A DNA stretch of 64,000 nt from Candidatus Binatia bacterium (GTDB lineage: Bacteria; Desulfobacterota; Binatia; Bin18): NCBI GenBank assembly GCA_022820725.1, contig JAJEFA010000021.1, positions 124,001-188,000 on the forward strand, read 5' to 3'. This document shows positions 1 to 8,316 of the stretch, one piece after another. The position numbers and the translations under genes were made by a program. A model generated the notes under the pieces. The model did not search any database. It had not been told where the DNA came from and worked only from the letters and a program-made list of their open reading frames with translations. Position 1 is the stretch's first letter; every line of letters begins with the position of its first letter.

Positions 1-115
1 TATCGGTTTGCTGTGAGGCTGAACCATATACTTTCTCCGTATTTTTTCCAGATCGGCTCTTTGATTGCGTTTCTCAGGCTGTCTCTTTATAAGAAGGCTC
101 AAAGGAGGGGGAATC

Positions 116-1867
116 ATGCCGCACGAGAGTCGCCAAGAGTATCGGATCATCACAGAAAAAGATGTCCCGGCGGTTATGCGGGACGGGACGACGCTCTACG
201 CCGATGTCTATCGGCCGGATGCCGAGGGACGCTTCCCGGTTATTCTGTTACGGCTCCCGTATGGCAAAGAATTGGCCGATGTTTTTGGCGACCACGAGTA
301 TTTCCCGTCGCGGGGCTATGTGGTCATCGTCCAGGACGGCCGAGGGCGGTTTACGTCAGAGGGAGAATACTATCCGCTCATTGATGAAGCCCAGGATGGG
401 TACGATACGGTCGAGTGGGCCGCAGCGCTGCCGTACTCGAATGGTCAGGTTGGGACTCAGGGACAGTCGTATCTCGGCGCGACCCAGTATCAACTCGCGC
501 CAACGCGACCGCCGCATCTCCAATGTGCTTTCCCCGTATCTGCCGGCGCCGATTACCATCAAGGCTGGGTCTACCACACCGGTGGAGCCTTCTCGCTGGG
601 CTGGCAGGTGCCCTATGCGATCTTCCTCGCTCGCAACACTATTGATCGCAAAGGCATCAAGGAACAACTCTGGCCAAAGGTGCGGCCCGACCTGCTGCGT
701 TCCATTAATTTCGGGAATCCGCTTTCGCCGGAAGCCTATATGCGCCTCCCGCTCCTGTATTGGGCCGACCTGCTTGAAGAGGTGGCGCCGTATTTGCGCG
801 ATTACCTGACTCATCCCGACGACGGTCCCTATTGGTGGCCGATCAATATCGAGCGTCAGCACCGTAATATCAACATCCCCATGTACCATGTGAGTTCGTG
901 GTATGACATTTTCCTGCGGGATGCCTTGGTGCACTTCTGCGGCTTGCAGGCGCGGGCCATGACACCGGAGGCACGCGGCGGCCAGAAATTGCTGCTCGGG
1001 CCGTGGGCTCACCTGTTTCCGTATACCACGCCGATTTCCGGTGGGACCGGCGATATCGACTTCGGTCCGAACGCCGTCATCGAACTGCACGAGACCCAAC
1101 TGCGTTGGTTTGACTATTGGCTCAAGGGAATGGACTCGGGGATTGCCGAGGAGCCGCCCATCCGGCTGTTTGTGATGGGAACCAATCGCTGGCGGGACGA
1201 GTATGAATGGCCGCTGGCGCGCACCCGGTACACATCCTACTATTTCCACAGTCAGGGCAGGGCGAATAGCCTCGACGGTGATGGCGGGCTGAGCGTTGAA
1301 CCTCCCCAGGACGAACCCCCGGATCGGTACGAATACGACCCTGCCGATCCGGTTCCGACCTGTGGCGGCAACACGCTGATTATTCCGGTCGGCGTCACAG
1401 ACCAGCGTGAGGTGGAAAGCCGACAAGACGTATTGGTCTATACCGGAGAGCCGCTGGACGAACCGCTTGAAGTCACCGGACCCCTCACGGTCGTGCTCTA
1501 CGCCTCGTCCTCCGCCACCGATACCGACTTTACCGCCAAGCTGGTCGATGTCCGGCCCGACGGCTATGCCCAGAACATTGCCGACGGTATTGTACGCGCG
1601 CGCTATCGTGACTCCCTGAGTCATCCGACTCTGCTGACGCCGGACGAGCCGTATGAGTTTCGTATCGACTTATGGGCAACCAGCCATGTGTTTCTGCCTG
1701 GGCACCGTCTGCGCGTAGAGGTATCGTCGAGTAACTTCCCGCGCTTCGACCGCAACCTGAACACCGGCGGCGATCAGGCGACCGGCACGCAGTTCCAGAC
1801 CGCGCAGCAAACCGTCTTGCATAATAAAAAGTTTCGGTCGCATATTGTGTTGCCGGTCATTCCGTAA
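116..1867 (+). CDS. CocE/NonD family alpha/beta hydrolase (X-Pro dipeptidyl-peptidase-like)
   Basis: A 583-residue serine hydrolase of the CocE/NonD family, whose members cleave esters or acyl-proline bonds; the substrate cannot be told. The nucleophile is Ser118 in GQSYLG, and Asp264 (SSWYDIF) and His299 (LLLGPWAHL) fit the other two triad positions. After about residue 330 comes the jelly-roll C-terminal domain of the X-Pro peptidase type, ending near SSSNFPRFDRNLNTGG. Length matches the family. I chose the ATG at 116 because AAAGGAGGGG sits just upstream; the open frame runs 17 codons further but without a better ribosome site. No signal peptide is visible, so it is probably cytoplasmic. 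It stands alone, convergent with the next gene. Confidence 0.9.
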   Translation: MPHESRQEYRIITEKDVPAVMRDGTTLYADVYRPDAEGRFPVILLRLPYGKELADVFGDHEYFPSRGYVVIVQDGRGRFTSEGEYYPLIDEAQDGYDTVEWAAALPYSNGQVGTQGQSYLGATQYQLAPTRPPHLQCAFPVSAGADYHQGWVYHTGGAFSLGWQVPYAIFLARNTIDRKGIKEQLWPKVRPDLLRSINFGNPLSPEAYMRLPLLYWADLLEEVAPYLRDYLTHPDDGPYWWPINIERQHRNINIPMYHVSSWYDIFLRDALVHFCGLQARAMTPEARGGQKLLLGPWAHLFPYTTPISGGTGDIDFGPNAVIELHETQLRWFDYWLKGMDSGIAEEPPIRLFVMGTNRWRDEYEWPLARTRYTSYYFHSQGRANSLDGDGGLSVEPPQDEPPDRYEYDPADPVPTCGGNTLIIPVGVTDQREVESRQDVLVYTGEPLDEPLEVTGPLTVVLYASSSATDTDFTAKLVDVRPDGYAQNIADGIVRARYRDSLSHPTLLTPDEPYEFRIDLWATSHVFLPGHRLRVEVSSSNFPRFDRNLNTGGDQATGTQFQTAQQTVLHNKKFRSHIVLPVIP

Positions 1868-1873
1868 GGGGCA

Positions 1874-2188
1874 TCACTGACGCTCTTGTGCCTCCCTGAC
1901 GAGTGCGTCGTGGAGTAAGGTCTTCATATACGTTTGATATTTGGGCACGCCTTTCTGCCGAGCCAGCTTGCGGGCGAGTTCGACATCACCGACCGCGAGG
2001 CGGATACTAATCTGCTTGGTTGGTGGTCTCAGCACATAGGGTTTCTTCAGTTCGCCTGGATCATCCGCGTGCGGATCAAGGAAAGTCGCGTCCATTTCTT
2101 CCAGAATACAATCTGGACAGAACCACTTGCCCTGATCATCTTGATATCGTTCCGTCCCGCAGCGCTTGCATATGTGTTGTCTCTTCAT
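1874..2188 (-). CDS. small zinc-ribbon protein with C-terminal RHH (CopG/BrnA-like) antitoxin domain
   Basis: A 104-residue protein in two parts. Residues 7-27 carry two CxxC pairs (C7/C10 and C24/C27), a typical zinc ribbon. Residues 55-104 read as a ribbon-helix-helix segment of the CopG/BrnA antitoxin kind (KQISIRLAVGDVELARKLA, then a helix ending in LLHDALVREAQ). Such domains bind operator DNA and usually neutralise a toxin encoded next door, but no toxin gene is visible here: 2189-2348 is short and AT-rich. It may be an orphan antitoxin or a stand-alone regulator. The RHH assignment is by pattern only. Confidence 0.7.
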   Translation of the reverse strand: MKRQHICKRCGTERYQDDQGKWFCPDCILEEMDATFLDPHADDPGELKKPYVLRPPTKQISIRLAVGDVELARKLARQKGVPKYQTYMKTLLHDALVREAQERQ

Positions 2189-2348
2189 TGCTCTTTCATC
2201 TCCCTATGCCAGCTCAGGATTTGCTTTCTGGTTAAGGCTAAGCGGTAGTGACATGGATATAATCCCCTTAGGTGAATAATATATAAGACACGTCCTGTCA
2301 CCAAACTCCGCCCTTGCTCGAAGCGGATTTGGCTGATTCCTTAACCCC

Positions 2349-3044
2349 ATGTCAGATGTCCTACCGCCCGATGCGGAAAAAGCGGCCTCGGTGCGGGCGA
2401 TGTTCGATCTGATCGCTCCGCACTATGACACGCTGAACCGGTGGCTGTCCTTGCGTCTCGATCAACACTGGCGGCGACAGACGATACGCAGTGTTGCCGT
2501 CTGTGCCGATGACAGAGTGCTCGACCTGGCGTGCGGAACGGGAGATCTGGGCGAACTCGCCGCGGCAACCGGCGCCCGAGTGATCGGGATTGACTTTGCC
2601 CGTAACATGCTCGTCGGCGCAACCCGGCGTCGGATCAGTGCGACCTTTATTCAGGCTGATGCAAACGCCTTACCCCTGCCGACGGCAGCCGTTTCGGTTG
2701 TTTTATCCGGCTTTGCCCTGCGGAATTTCGTCTCAATACCACGCGCCCTCCAAGAATCGGCGCGCATCCTCAAGCCCGGCGGCCGACTGGCTCTGCTTGA
2801 GGTGGATACACCGCGCCATACGCTCCTGAAATGGGGACATGGCTTCTATTTCCAGCGCATCGTGCCCCTGCTGGGTGGTCTCATCTCAGACCGAAAGTCG
2901 TATCTCTATTTGCCGCGCTCGGTGGTCTACCTGCCGGAGGAAGCGGAACTGTTGCAGATGGTCCGAGCGGCGGAATTCGAGCAGGTCGTAAAGACACGTT
3001 TATCCGGTGGTGTGGCGCAGCTGGTTACCGCAGTGAGACGATAA
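2349..3044 (+). CDS. ubiE: UbiE/MenG demethyl(mena/ubi)quinone C-methyltransferase
   Basis: A 231-residue SAM-dependent C-methyltransferase that adds the last ring methyl in menaquinone or ubiquinone synthesis. The first UbiE signature is recognisable at residues 20-42 (FDLIAPHYDTLNRWLS, then DQHWRR). The SAM-binding loop is VLDLACGTGDL at 57-67. The second signature region reads RILKPGGRLALLEVD, with Val where the family often has Ser. Length is normal. The sequence cannot say whether the quinone is mena- or ubiquinone, so menG would be an equally good name. Convergent with nirA, 11 bp apart. Confidence 0.88.
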   Translation: MSDVLPPDAEKAASVRAMFDLIAPHYDTLNRWLSLRLDQHWRRQTIRSVAVCADDRVLDLACGTGDLGELAAATGARVIGIDFARNMLVGATRRRISATFIQADANALPLPTAAVSVVLSGFALRNFVSIPRALQESARILKPGGRLALLEVDTPRHTLLKWGHGFYFQRIVPLLGGLISDRKSYLYLPRSVVYLPEEAELLQMVRAAEFEQVVKTRLSGGVAQLVTAVRR

Positions 3045-3055
3045 AAGCGGTAACA

Positions 3056-4528
3056 TTAGCGGTTCATATAGGGGATGAGCTTCTCCAGTACCTGAGGGAG
3101 CTCTTCGCACGGGACATCGGCTAAGAGTTGCGTGCCGGGACGCGTGTCCGGGCCTGAGCGTCCCCCGACGAACACATCCACCGCCTCAATAGTTTTCCCA
3201 TCCCGCTGCACTTTCTTTCCCAAAAAGCCGATATCTGCGGTGGTGTGGTTCCCGCAGCCGTTCTGACAGCCCGACCAGCGCATGGTGAGGGGGGCGGTCT
3301 TGCCTACGGTCTTTTCGAGGTGGTGAGCCGTGTCGAGCGCGCACTGTTTTGTTTCAATCAGCGAATAGTGGCAGTAATCGCGACCGGTACAACTGACGAG
3401 GCCACGCACGAAGACCGGAGGATCATAGCGGAGTTCTTGAAGCACCGGCTCCTGGGTCAGGTCGCCGACCATGTGGTCTGGAATATGCGGGATAATCAGA
3501 TTCTGACTCGGAGTCAGGCGAATCTCTCCGCTGCCGTAGTGTTCCGCCAGGGTGGCGACACCGAGCAGTTGCGCTGCTGACAGCCGGCCGGTTGGGACGA
3601 CGAGCCCGACGTAGTTGAAGCCGGTTTGTCGTTGGCGAAAGAGACCGACATGATCGGTGTGGGTGCTACTCCGCGCATCCTGACCTGCCGACTGGAGGGA
3701 ATGACCAAGACGACATTCCAGTTCACGCCGAAATTTTTCGACACCCCAGTCCTGGATGAGGAAAAAGAGGCGTGATTTTTTGCGGTCCTGGCGTTGACCG
3801 TGGTCGCGAAAGAGGAGAGCAATGGCGCCACACAGGGAAATGGCGTCGTGTGGCGGGAGGAAGACATCAAGCGCCTGCGCTGGCGTATAGCCCCCCGAGC
3901 CCTGCTTTCCGCCAACAAAGACGTTGAAGCCGTAGACCTCACCCCCGGCGCTCTCTTTGATTGCCGGAACCAGGCCTACGTCTTGCGAGTCCGGAGAGGT
4001 GCAATTGTCCAGGCAGGCGGAGATGGTGACCTTAAACTTACGTGGCAGGTTTGTGTATTCCGGGTTGTGTAAGAACGCCTCGGTATAGTGTCGCGTGACG
4101 GGCGAGGCGTCAAACAGCTCGTTGGGAGTCAGACCGGCAGCCGGGCAGCCGGTTACTCCACGGATATTGTTCAGGCCGGTCTGCAGCGAGACCAGGCCGA
4201 CCTGTTCGAGCCGTTGCCACATCTCCGGGACATGCTCGATATGAAACCAGCGCAGTTGGATTTGCTGCCGGGTCGTCATATCGACAAAGCCCTTACCGAA
4301 TTCTTCACTCAGCGCCGCCAGGGTGCGAAACTGGGCCGCGTTACTGAGCCCGTTGCTCATCCGTAGCCGCATCATGAAGTTGCCCGGCGTCTGACGTCGA
4401 AAAAAGACTCCGGCGCCTTTGAGCCCTTCGATCTCGTGCTCGGACAGGGCTTTCCAGCCGTCTTGAATGGCGTGAGAGAGGCCGCTGATGCCAGTCCCCT
4501 CCACTGCTTTTGCCGTGCGTTTCATCAT
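3056..4528 (-). CDS. nirA: ferredoxin-dependent nitrite reductase (siroheme/4Fe-4S), NirA type
   Basis: A 490-residue nitrite/sulfite reductase that would reduce nitrite to ammonium with six electrons in the cytoplasm. Two ferredoxin-like half domains (near 45-110 and 300-365) alternate with two siroheme/4Fe-4S domains. The cluster cysteines are C380 and C386 (SCTGRDYC) and C421 and C425 (SGCQNGCG). No flavin or NADH domain is present, so ferredoxin is the likely donor. It follows narK on the same strand with a 25 bp gap, and both probably run from the sigma-54 promoter at 5967-5981. Sulfite reductase is the alternative, but the narK neighbour favours nitrite. A second, different nitrite reductase (NirB) lies at 13.4-15.9 kb. 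Confidence 0.88.
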   Translation of the reverse strand: MMKRTAKAVEGTGISGLSHAIQDGWKALSEHEIEGLKGAGVFFRRQTPGNFMMRLRMSNGLSNAAQFRTLAALSEEFGKGFVDMTTRQQIQLRWFHIEHVPEMWQRLEQVGLVSLQTGLNNIRGVTGCPAAGLTPNELFDASPVTRHYTEAFLHNPEYTNLPRKFKVTISACLDNCTSPDSQDVGLVPAIKESAGGEVYGFNVFVGGKQGSGGYTPAQALDVFLPPHDAISLCGAIALLFRDHGQRQDRKKSRLFFLIQDWGVEKFRRELECRLGHSLQSAGQDARSSTHTDHVGLFRQRQTGFNYVGLVVPTGRLSAAQLLGVATLAEHYGSGEIRLTPSQNLIIPHIPDHMVGDLTQEPVLQELRYDPPVFVRGLVSCTGRDYCHYSLIETKQCALDTAHHLEKTVGKTAPLTMRWSGCQNGCGNHTTADIGFLGKKVQRDGKTIEAVDVFVGGRSGPDTRPGTQLLADVPCEELPQVLEKLIPYMNR

Positions 4529-4553
4529 TGTCTACAAACTGGTCTCACCCGAA

Positions 4554-5915
4554 TTAGCTGGCGATTGCCGGAGTGAGTTCCTCCCCGGCTGGTGTTGCTT
4601 TCTCGGCCAGCGCCTTTTCCAGATTGCGCTGTTCTTCCTCGTGGACTGCTTGCGGGAAGGTCACCAAAAACATGCAGGTGGACGCCAGGGCAACCGCGAT
4701 GCCCAGAATCAACAGACCCTGCTGGGTACTGAGACTTTCCGACCGAAACAGAAATCCGGCGGCAACCGCCCCGGCGTTCCCGCCTGCACCCACAATGCCG
4801 GCCACGCCGCCGAGTGCCTTTTTGTTGACAAAAGGAACAACCGCATAGGTCGCGCCTTCGGACATTTGGACAAACAGGCTGAAGACGATCATGCTCATGA
4901 TCGCCAGCGGTAAAACGCTCATCTGCGAGAAGACGACCAGGGCAATACCTTCGGCCAGGAGGACGGCTCCCATGAACCAGACCCGACCTCTGAGCCCGAT
5001 CTTCACCGCGCAGATATCCGAGAATATGCCGCCCAGGGTCCGGGCAAAAATATTCATCAGGCCAAACAGGCCGGCGATGATCCCGGCCGTTGCCAAATCG
5101 AGCTTGAAGAAATCATAGAAATACAGCGCGGCAATGTTATTGATGGTCAGTTCAACGCCAAAACAGGCCGCGTATATGACAAACAAAGCCCACACTCGAT
5201 AGTCTTTGGCTGCCAACCAGAATGATTTTTTTGAACTGCCCGCCGCGGGAGGCAGCTCACCGCGCGCACGCAGTTCTTGATAATTGCCGTCCGGCGCATC
5301 CTGGGTACAGAAGTAATAGCCGATGCCGGTCAGAAACAGGACCGCGCCCGGTACGATCATTGCCAGCCGCCAGCCGAGCGACTCACTGACACCAAAAAAG
5401 AGAATGGCTCCCAGGATGAGGGGCATGACCATTTGAGTCACCCCTCCACCCAGGTTTCCCCAGCCGGCAGTGGTGGCATTGGCCGTCCCGACACAATTGG
5501 GGCCGAACATCACTGAGGTATGGTATTGCGTAATGACAAACGCCGCGCCGATTGCGCCAATCGCCAGCCGAAAGAGCAGAAAGCTCTCATAGCTCTGCGC
5601 CAAGCCAATCCCCATCACCGGCAGTGAGCCGAGCAGCAGCAACCAGGTATAGACCAGGCGCGAGCCGAAGCGGTCGCACAGCGGACCAATAATAATGCGG
5701 ACGATAACGGTAATGGCGACCGAGGCGATAATGGTATTCCCGATCTGCGCCTTGGTCAGCATCAGATCCTCGCGGACCAGCGCCATCAACGGCGCAATGC
5801 CAAACCAGCCAAAGAAACACAGAAAAAAGGCGAACCACGTCATGTGAAAGGTTCGCATCTGTGGGGTTGCCAGACTGAACAGATCAATTTTCGTCGCCTT
5901 GTTTTTGACTTCCAT
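4554..5915 (-). CDS. narK: nitrate/nitrite MFS transporter, NarK/NasA family
   Basis: A 453-residue, twelve-helix major facilitator protein for nitrate uptake and/or nitrite exchange. The loop after helix 2 reads RIIIGPLCDRFGSR. Both nitrate-signature glycine stretches are present: AGWGNLGGGVTQ in the middle and GAGGNAGAVAAGF near the end. The ATG at 5915 is preceded by AGGAGGAGG; the open frame starts 41 codons earlier but that part is not family-like. It is the first gene of the narK-nirA pair, so imported nitrate or nitrite passes straight to reduction. Regulation by an NtrC-type activator is inferred from the sigma-54 site 52 bp upstream. Confidence 0.9.
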   Translation of the reverse strand: MEVKNKATKIDLFSLATPQMRTFHMTWFAFFLCFFGWFGIAPLMALVREDLMLTKAQIGNTIIASVAITVIVRIIIGPLCDRFGSRLVYTWLLLLGSLPVMGIGLAQSYESFLLFRLAIGAIGAAFVITQYHTSVMFGPNCVGTANATTAGWGNLGGGVTQMVMPLILGAILFFGVSESLGWRLAMIVPGAVLFLTGIGYYFCTQDAPDGNYQELRARGELPPAAGSSKKSFWLAAKDYRVWALFVIYAACFGVELTINNIAALYFYDFFKLDLATAGIIAGLFGLMNIFARTLGGIFSDICAVKIGLRGRVWFMGAVLLAEGIALVVFSQMSVLPLAIMSMIVFSLFVQMSEGATYAVVPFVNKKALGGVAGIVGAGGNAGAVAAGFLFRSESLSTQQGLLILGIAVALASTCMFLVTFPQAVHEEEQRNLEKALAEKATPAGEELTPAIAS

Positions 5916-5966
5916 ATCGACGCCTGCCTCCTCCTGCTTACGATATCTGTGACACCTGAGGACAGA

Positions 5967-5981
5967 GCAATTCGCGGGCCA
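5967..5981 (-). promoter_or_regulatory. sigma-54 (RpoN) -24/-12 promoter of narK-nirA
   Basis: Read on the minus strand the site is TGGCCCGCGAATTGC, followed by T. This is TGGC-N7-TTGC with GG and GC exactly 10 bp apart, the invariant sigma-54 spacing. The predicted start is near 5955, leaving a 40-nt leader that contains the AGGAGGAGG ribosome site of narK. The same pattern precedes nirB, the AlgE-like porin and the glnK-linked porin. Confidence 0.8.
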
Positions 5982-6319
5982 GAATGTAGGAGTACATACG
6001 GGAGGCGCGGAAAAGGCCGTATTTTCGCGTCGATACAATCAAGTCCGGGCCACGGAGGCTGGGGCGTACCGTCAGTCGGACGAAGCGGGCGTGTTGTTCA
6101 GCCCGCAATATGCTCACTCAGCAACATGCCTCTGACTGAAATCCTGAAAGGTATACTCCACGGTAGTACGGTGTGGGTTGTGCTGTCTGTTGCCTCCCCG
6201 TCAAATGAAGCGTCGGTACATGAGGGAAGGTCCCGCCGGGTTTGTGGTTTGATCTGATTTGAGGAATGTAAAGAGTGACACTTGTCATCATATACGTAGT
6301 GGCAAGGAGCATTGCGTTC
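5982..6319. other. 338 bp intergenic region, no gene seen
   Basis: Space between the narK promoter and the decayed antitoxin gene. I found no convincing reading frame on either strand. It should hold activator sites for narK and the promoter of the plus-strand toxin-antitoxin remnant. Just before the antitoxin ribosome site, near 6283-6307, an imperfect inverted pair (CTTGTCA and TGGCAAG) resembles a small operator. Confidence 0.5.
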
Positions 6320-7042
6320 ATGGGTCGGGCAGAAAAAAATATATATGGAGGGCGCGACCCCCGTGAGTTGCCGGCGTATGGCATCCCAGAGGCAGCCCAC
6401 TACTTGAGACTTCCGGTCGCGACCCTCCGGACGTGAGTTCGCGGTCGGTATTATCCAACCCAGCGAGGTCTTCGGCGCTCTAAACCCATCATAGCCCTTG
6501 CCGATACAGAGCGTTCTCTATTGTCTTTCGTGAATCTCATTGAGGCGCATGTCCTGGCCGCTATTCGTCGTCATCATCGCGTCTCGTTCCCTAAAGTCAG
6601 GAAAGCGATACGCTATCTCAATCGGCACTTTCCCTCCCCGCATCCACTGGCCGATCAACGCTTTGAGACGGATGGATTAGATATCTTCGTCGAACAGTTC
6701 GGAGAACTGATTGCCATATCATCCGATGAAGGGCAACTCAGTATGCGTGACACGCTGAAAGCTCACCTGCACCGGATCGAACGGGACGTGCCTAGTCTAG
6801 CGATTAAGCTATATTTGTTCACCCGACAAGACACCTCTGAGACTGCGCCCCGCGTTATTGTTGTTGATCCGCGCATCGCGCTTGGACGGCCTGTGTTAGT
6901 CGGCACCCGTATCTCAACCGAAGTTGTCTACCAACGATTCGAAGCCGGAGAGCCGGTTGCACGACTTGCGGATGACTATGGCCGCACGTCAGAAGAAATC
7001 GAAGAAGCGATCCGCTGCGAGCACTACCGGGACGCGGCCTGA
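6320..7042 (+). pseudogene. DUF433 antitoxin with MerR-like N-terminus, broken by an in-frame TGA
   Basis: From the ATG at 6320, with AAGGAG 10 bp upstream, the frame reads MGRAEKNIYGGRDPRELPAY, then a helix-turn-helix start ending ATLRT. Codon 39 (6434-6436) is TGA where relatives have Trp (TLRSWV or TLRTWV). The same frame continues with VRGRYYPTQRGLRRSKP and runs to 7042 through a DUF433 domain (VVDPRIALGRPVLVGTRIST, EEIEEAIRCE). The whole reading frame of 241 codons is therefore intact except for one stop. The second half could only be made from an internal start, for example the TTG at 6521 (173 residues). It is the antitoxin of a DUF433/PIN-like pair whose toxin is also gone. A sequencing error, or a TGA-reading code, cannot be excluded from this window alone. 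Confidence 0.8.
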
Positions 7043-7145
7043 CGGCCCCCCCTTTTTTCTCGACCAAAGCTTGGGAGACAAGGTCGTTGCGCAAGCCCTC
7101 CGTCAGCTTTCCGGCTCACCCATCCAAGCCGGGAGGTCGCGCTGA
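7038..7145 (+). pseudogene. stub of the PIN-like (DUF5615-type) partner toxin
   Basis: The frame overlapping the end of the DUF433 antitoxin reads PPFFLDQSLGDKVVAQALRQ, which fits the start of the PIN-like toxins that normally follow such antitoxins (FFLDRSLG, then VADALR). After about 20 residues the similarity stops where the tail of the minus-strand parE gene begins. The rest of a toxin of roughly 130 residues is absent. The join suggests that the ParDE cassette, or the rearrangement that brought it, removed the toxin body. Confidence 0.6.
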
Positions 7146-7429
7146 CTATGGAGCACGCGCCACACGTCAATGTGGTCGTCCCGCTCGACATAGAACACCA
7201 GGTGGGGGTAGCGCTTCAACGGCCAGACACGCAGGCCCGGCAAATCCAACTCCTGAGCGTAACGGGGGGACCCCGACGCGGGGTGCCGAGCGATATGCCG
7301 GTACGCCTTTTCCAGCGCGTCAATAAAGCCCAACCCGATCCGCTCTCCGCCCTCGTCCAGATAGTGCTCGATGGCCTGGTCAACGTCGCGGCTGGCCAGC
7401 GCCCGAGGAACGACCGGCTTGACGCTCAC
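7103..7429 (-). CDS. parE: ParE/RelE-family toxin
   Basis: A 108-residue toxin of the ParE/RelE fold. It has the initial helical hairpin (DQAIEHYLDEGGERIGLGFI), the central LPGLRVWPLKRYPHLVFYVE strands and the closing DVWRVLHSQRD. ParE members poison DNA gyrase and RelE members cut mRNA; the sequence favours ParE because its partner is ParD-like. Its ATG overlaps the stop of the antitoxin gene by 4 bp, so translation is probably coupled. Its tail abuts the decayed DUF433 toxin stub on the other strand. Confidence 0.85.
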   Translation of the reverse strand: MSVKPVVPRALASRDVDQAIEHYLDEGGERIGLGFIDALEKAYRHIARHPASGSPRYAQELDLPGLRVWPLKRYPHLVFYVERDDHIDVWRVLHSQRDLPAWMGEPES

Positions 7430-7665
7430 CCGCGCCGCCGTTGCCCCGTTCTTTTGCGGAGCGTGTCGAAATAGGCCGCATCGGCAGCGGAAGACGGCTC
7501 AGACGCGGCTCCCGCGAGCAACAAAGCGCGCAAGTGCTGTCGGTCCCGGTCTTTGCGGATCAACGCACGGACATATTCGCTACTGCTGCCATAGCCGCGC
7601 TGCGTCACCTGTTCGTCTACAAAAGACTTGAGTGAGACCGGTAAGGAAATGTTCATCGTGCCCAT
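7426..7665 (-). CDS. parD: ParD-family (RHH) antitoxin
   Basis: A 79-residue ribbon-helix-helix antitoxin starting MGTMNISLPVSLKSFVDEQV, followed by the GYGSSSEYVRALIRKDRDRQ helix typical of ParD. The C-terminal half would wrap the ParE toxin. It is the first gene of the pair, as usual, and should autorepress the operon. The 162 bp upstream (7666-7827) hold no gene. Confidence 0.85.
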   Translation of the reverse strand: MGTMNISLPVSLKSFVDEQVTQRGYGSSSEYVRALIRKDRDRQHLRALLLAGAASEPSSAADAAYFDTLRKRTGQRRRG

Positions 7666-7827
7666 CCATATAGGGTAGATGATTTGGCAAAAATTGGCAA
7701 GGGAGAGCGACTCCAGGAGCCACAGATGGTCCGTGGAGAGCGGACTTCGACTTCGCCGCTGACGCGGCTACGTTCAGACCGAACGGGTATCTTGAGGGTA
7801 GCGGAGCGAAGCCGAAGGGGGGAGCGC

Positions 7828-8070
7828 TCAGCGTACTTTTTCGGCAGGTTTGGTAATACGTGCGCGATGCCAGATGTCGGCATCGCCACTGGCCTGACAG
7901 GCCGGGCAGGCTTCGTCCGGGGAGCGGAGATAGCCCCGCCCGTCGCACTGCCGACACAAGCCGTTCAACAGGTAGAGCTTGTAATAGAAATCGGTCATAT
8001 CGTGGACATTGTGAAAGAAGGCTTTGATTTGCTCGACAATATGATCGGGGTAGAACGCCTGCTCTTTCAT
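7828..8070 (-). CDS. small zinc-motif protein at the end of the nitrate reductase operon
   Basis: An 80-residue protein of unknown function. The first half is helical and aromatic-rich (FFHNVHDMTDFYYKLYLLNG). The second half has CRQCDGRGYL and CPACQASG, two CxxC knuckles like half a DnaJ zinc finger, suggesting metal binding. It follows the 2-TM protein by 19 bp in the same direction, so it is probably the last gene of the nirB operon. A role in assembly of, or electron transfer to, the nitrate reductase is a guess from position. Confidence 0.6.
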   Translation of the reverse strand: MKEQAFYPDHIVEQIKAFFHNVHDMTDFYYKLYLLNGLCRQCDGRGYLRSPDEACPACQASGDADIWHRARITKPAEKVR

Positions 8071-8089
8071 CGGACCGTCCCTCTCTCGC

Positions 8090-8308
8090 TCAGCGTTGCA
8101 TCATGCGCCACAACCAGACGGCCGCGGCAAAGCAGGCTCCCGAGGCGATTGCCGCTGGGCCGACAATGCTGCCCGCCCCGCCGAGATGGCCTTCAATCGC
8201 TTCGACCAGCAGCCATAGCTGTACGAGGAGCAGGACAACGACAAAGGCCGTTACCAGCCCGAGTACCGAGCTGCGCTGCTGGCGCAGTGTGGCGGAAGGC
8301 AGATTCAT
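8090..8308 (-). CDS. small two-helix membrane protein (DUF6755-like)
   Basis: About 72 residues with two hydrophobic helices: SVLGLVTAFVVVLLLVQLWL, and a second around IVGPAAIASGACFAAAVWLW. It ends RMMQR. It resembles small proteins I associate with DUF6755; that name is from memory and not certain. I prefer the ATG at 8308, which lies 8 bp after the Rieske gene stop; the frame is open from 8341. Its position between a membrane Rieske protein and a zinc-motif protein suggests a minor subunit of the membrane electron-transfer part. Confidence 0.6.
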   Translation of the reverse strand: MNLPSATLRQQRSSVLGLVTAFVVVLLLVQLWLLVEAIEGHLGGAGSIVGPAAIASGACFAAAVWLWRMMQR

Positions 8309-8316
8309 ACCGCGCC

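Noticed and set aside
356..1624. A 422-codon open frame antisense to the CocE hydrolase
   Set aside because: It mirrors the codon structure of a well-supported gene, has no family motif and no ribosome site. It is a shadow frame.
6098..6400. A 100-codon minus-strand frame in the narK upstream region
   Set aside because: Its composition is not protein-like, and it overlaps the start of the DUF433 antitoxin remnant, whose similarity is convincing.
7684..7827. Possible dispersed repeat upstream of parD (TTCGCCGCTGACGCGGCTAC and AGCGGAGCGAAGCCGAAG)
   Set aside because: It has the look of intergenic repeats built on TTCG/CGAA words, but no second copy was found in the window, so it is not listed as a repeat.
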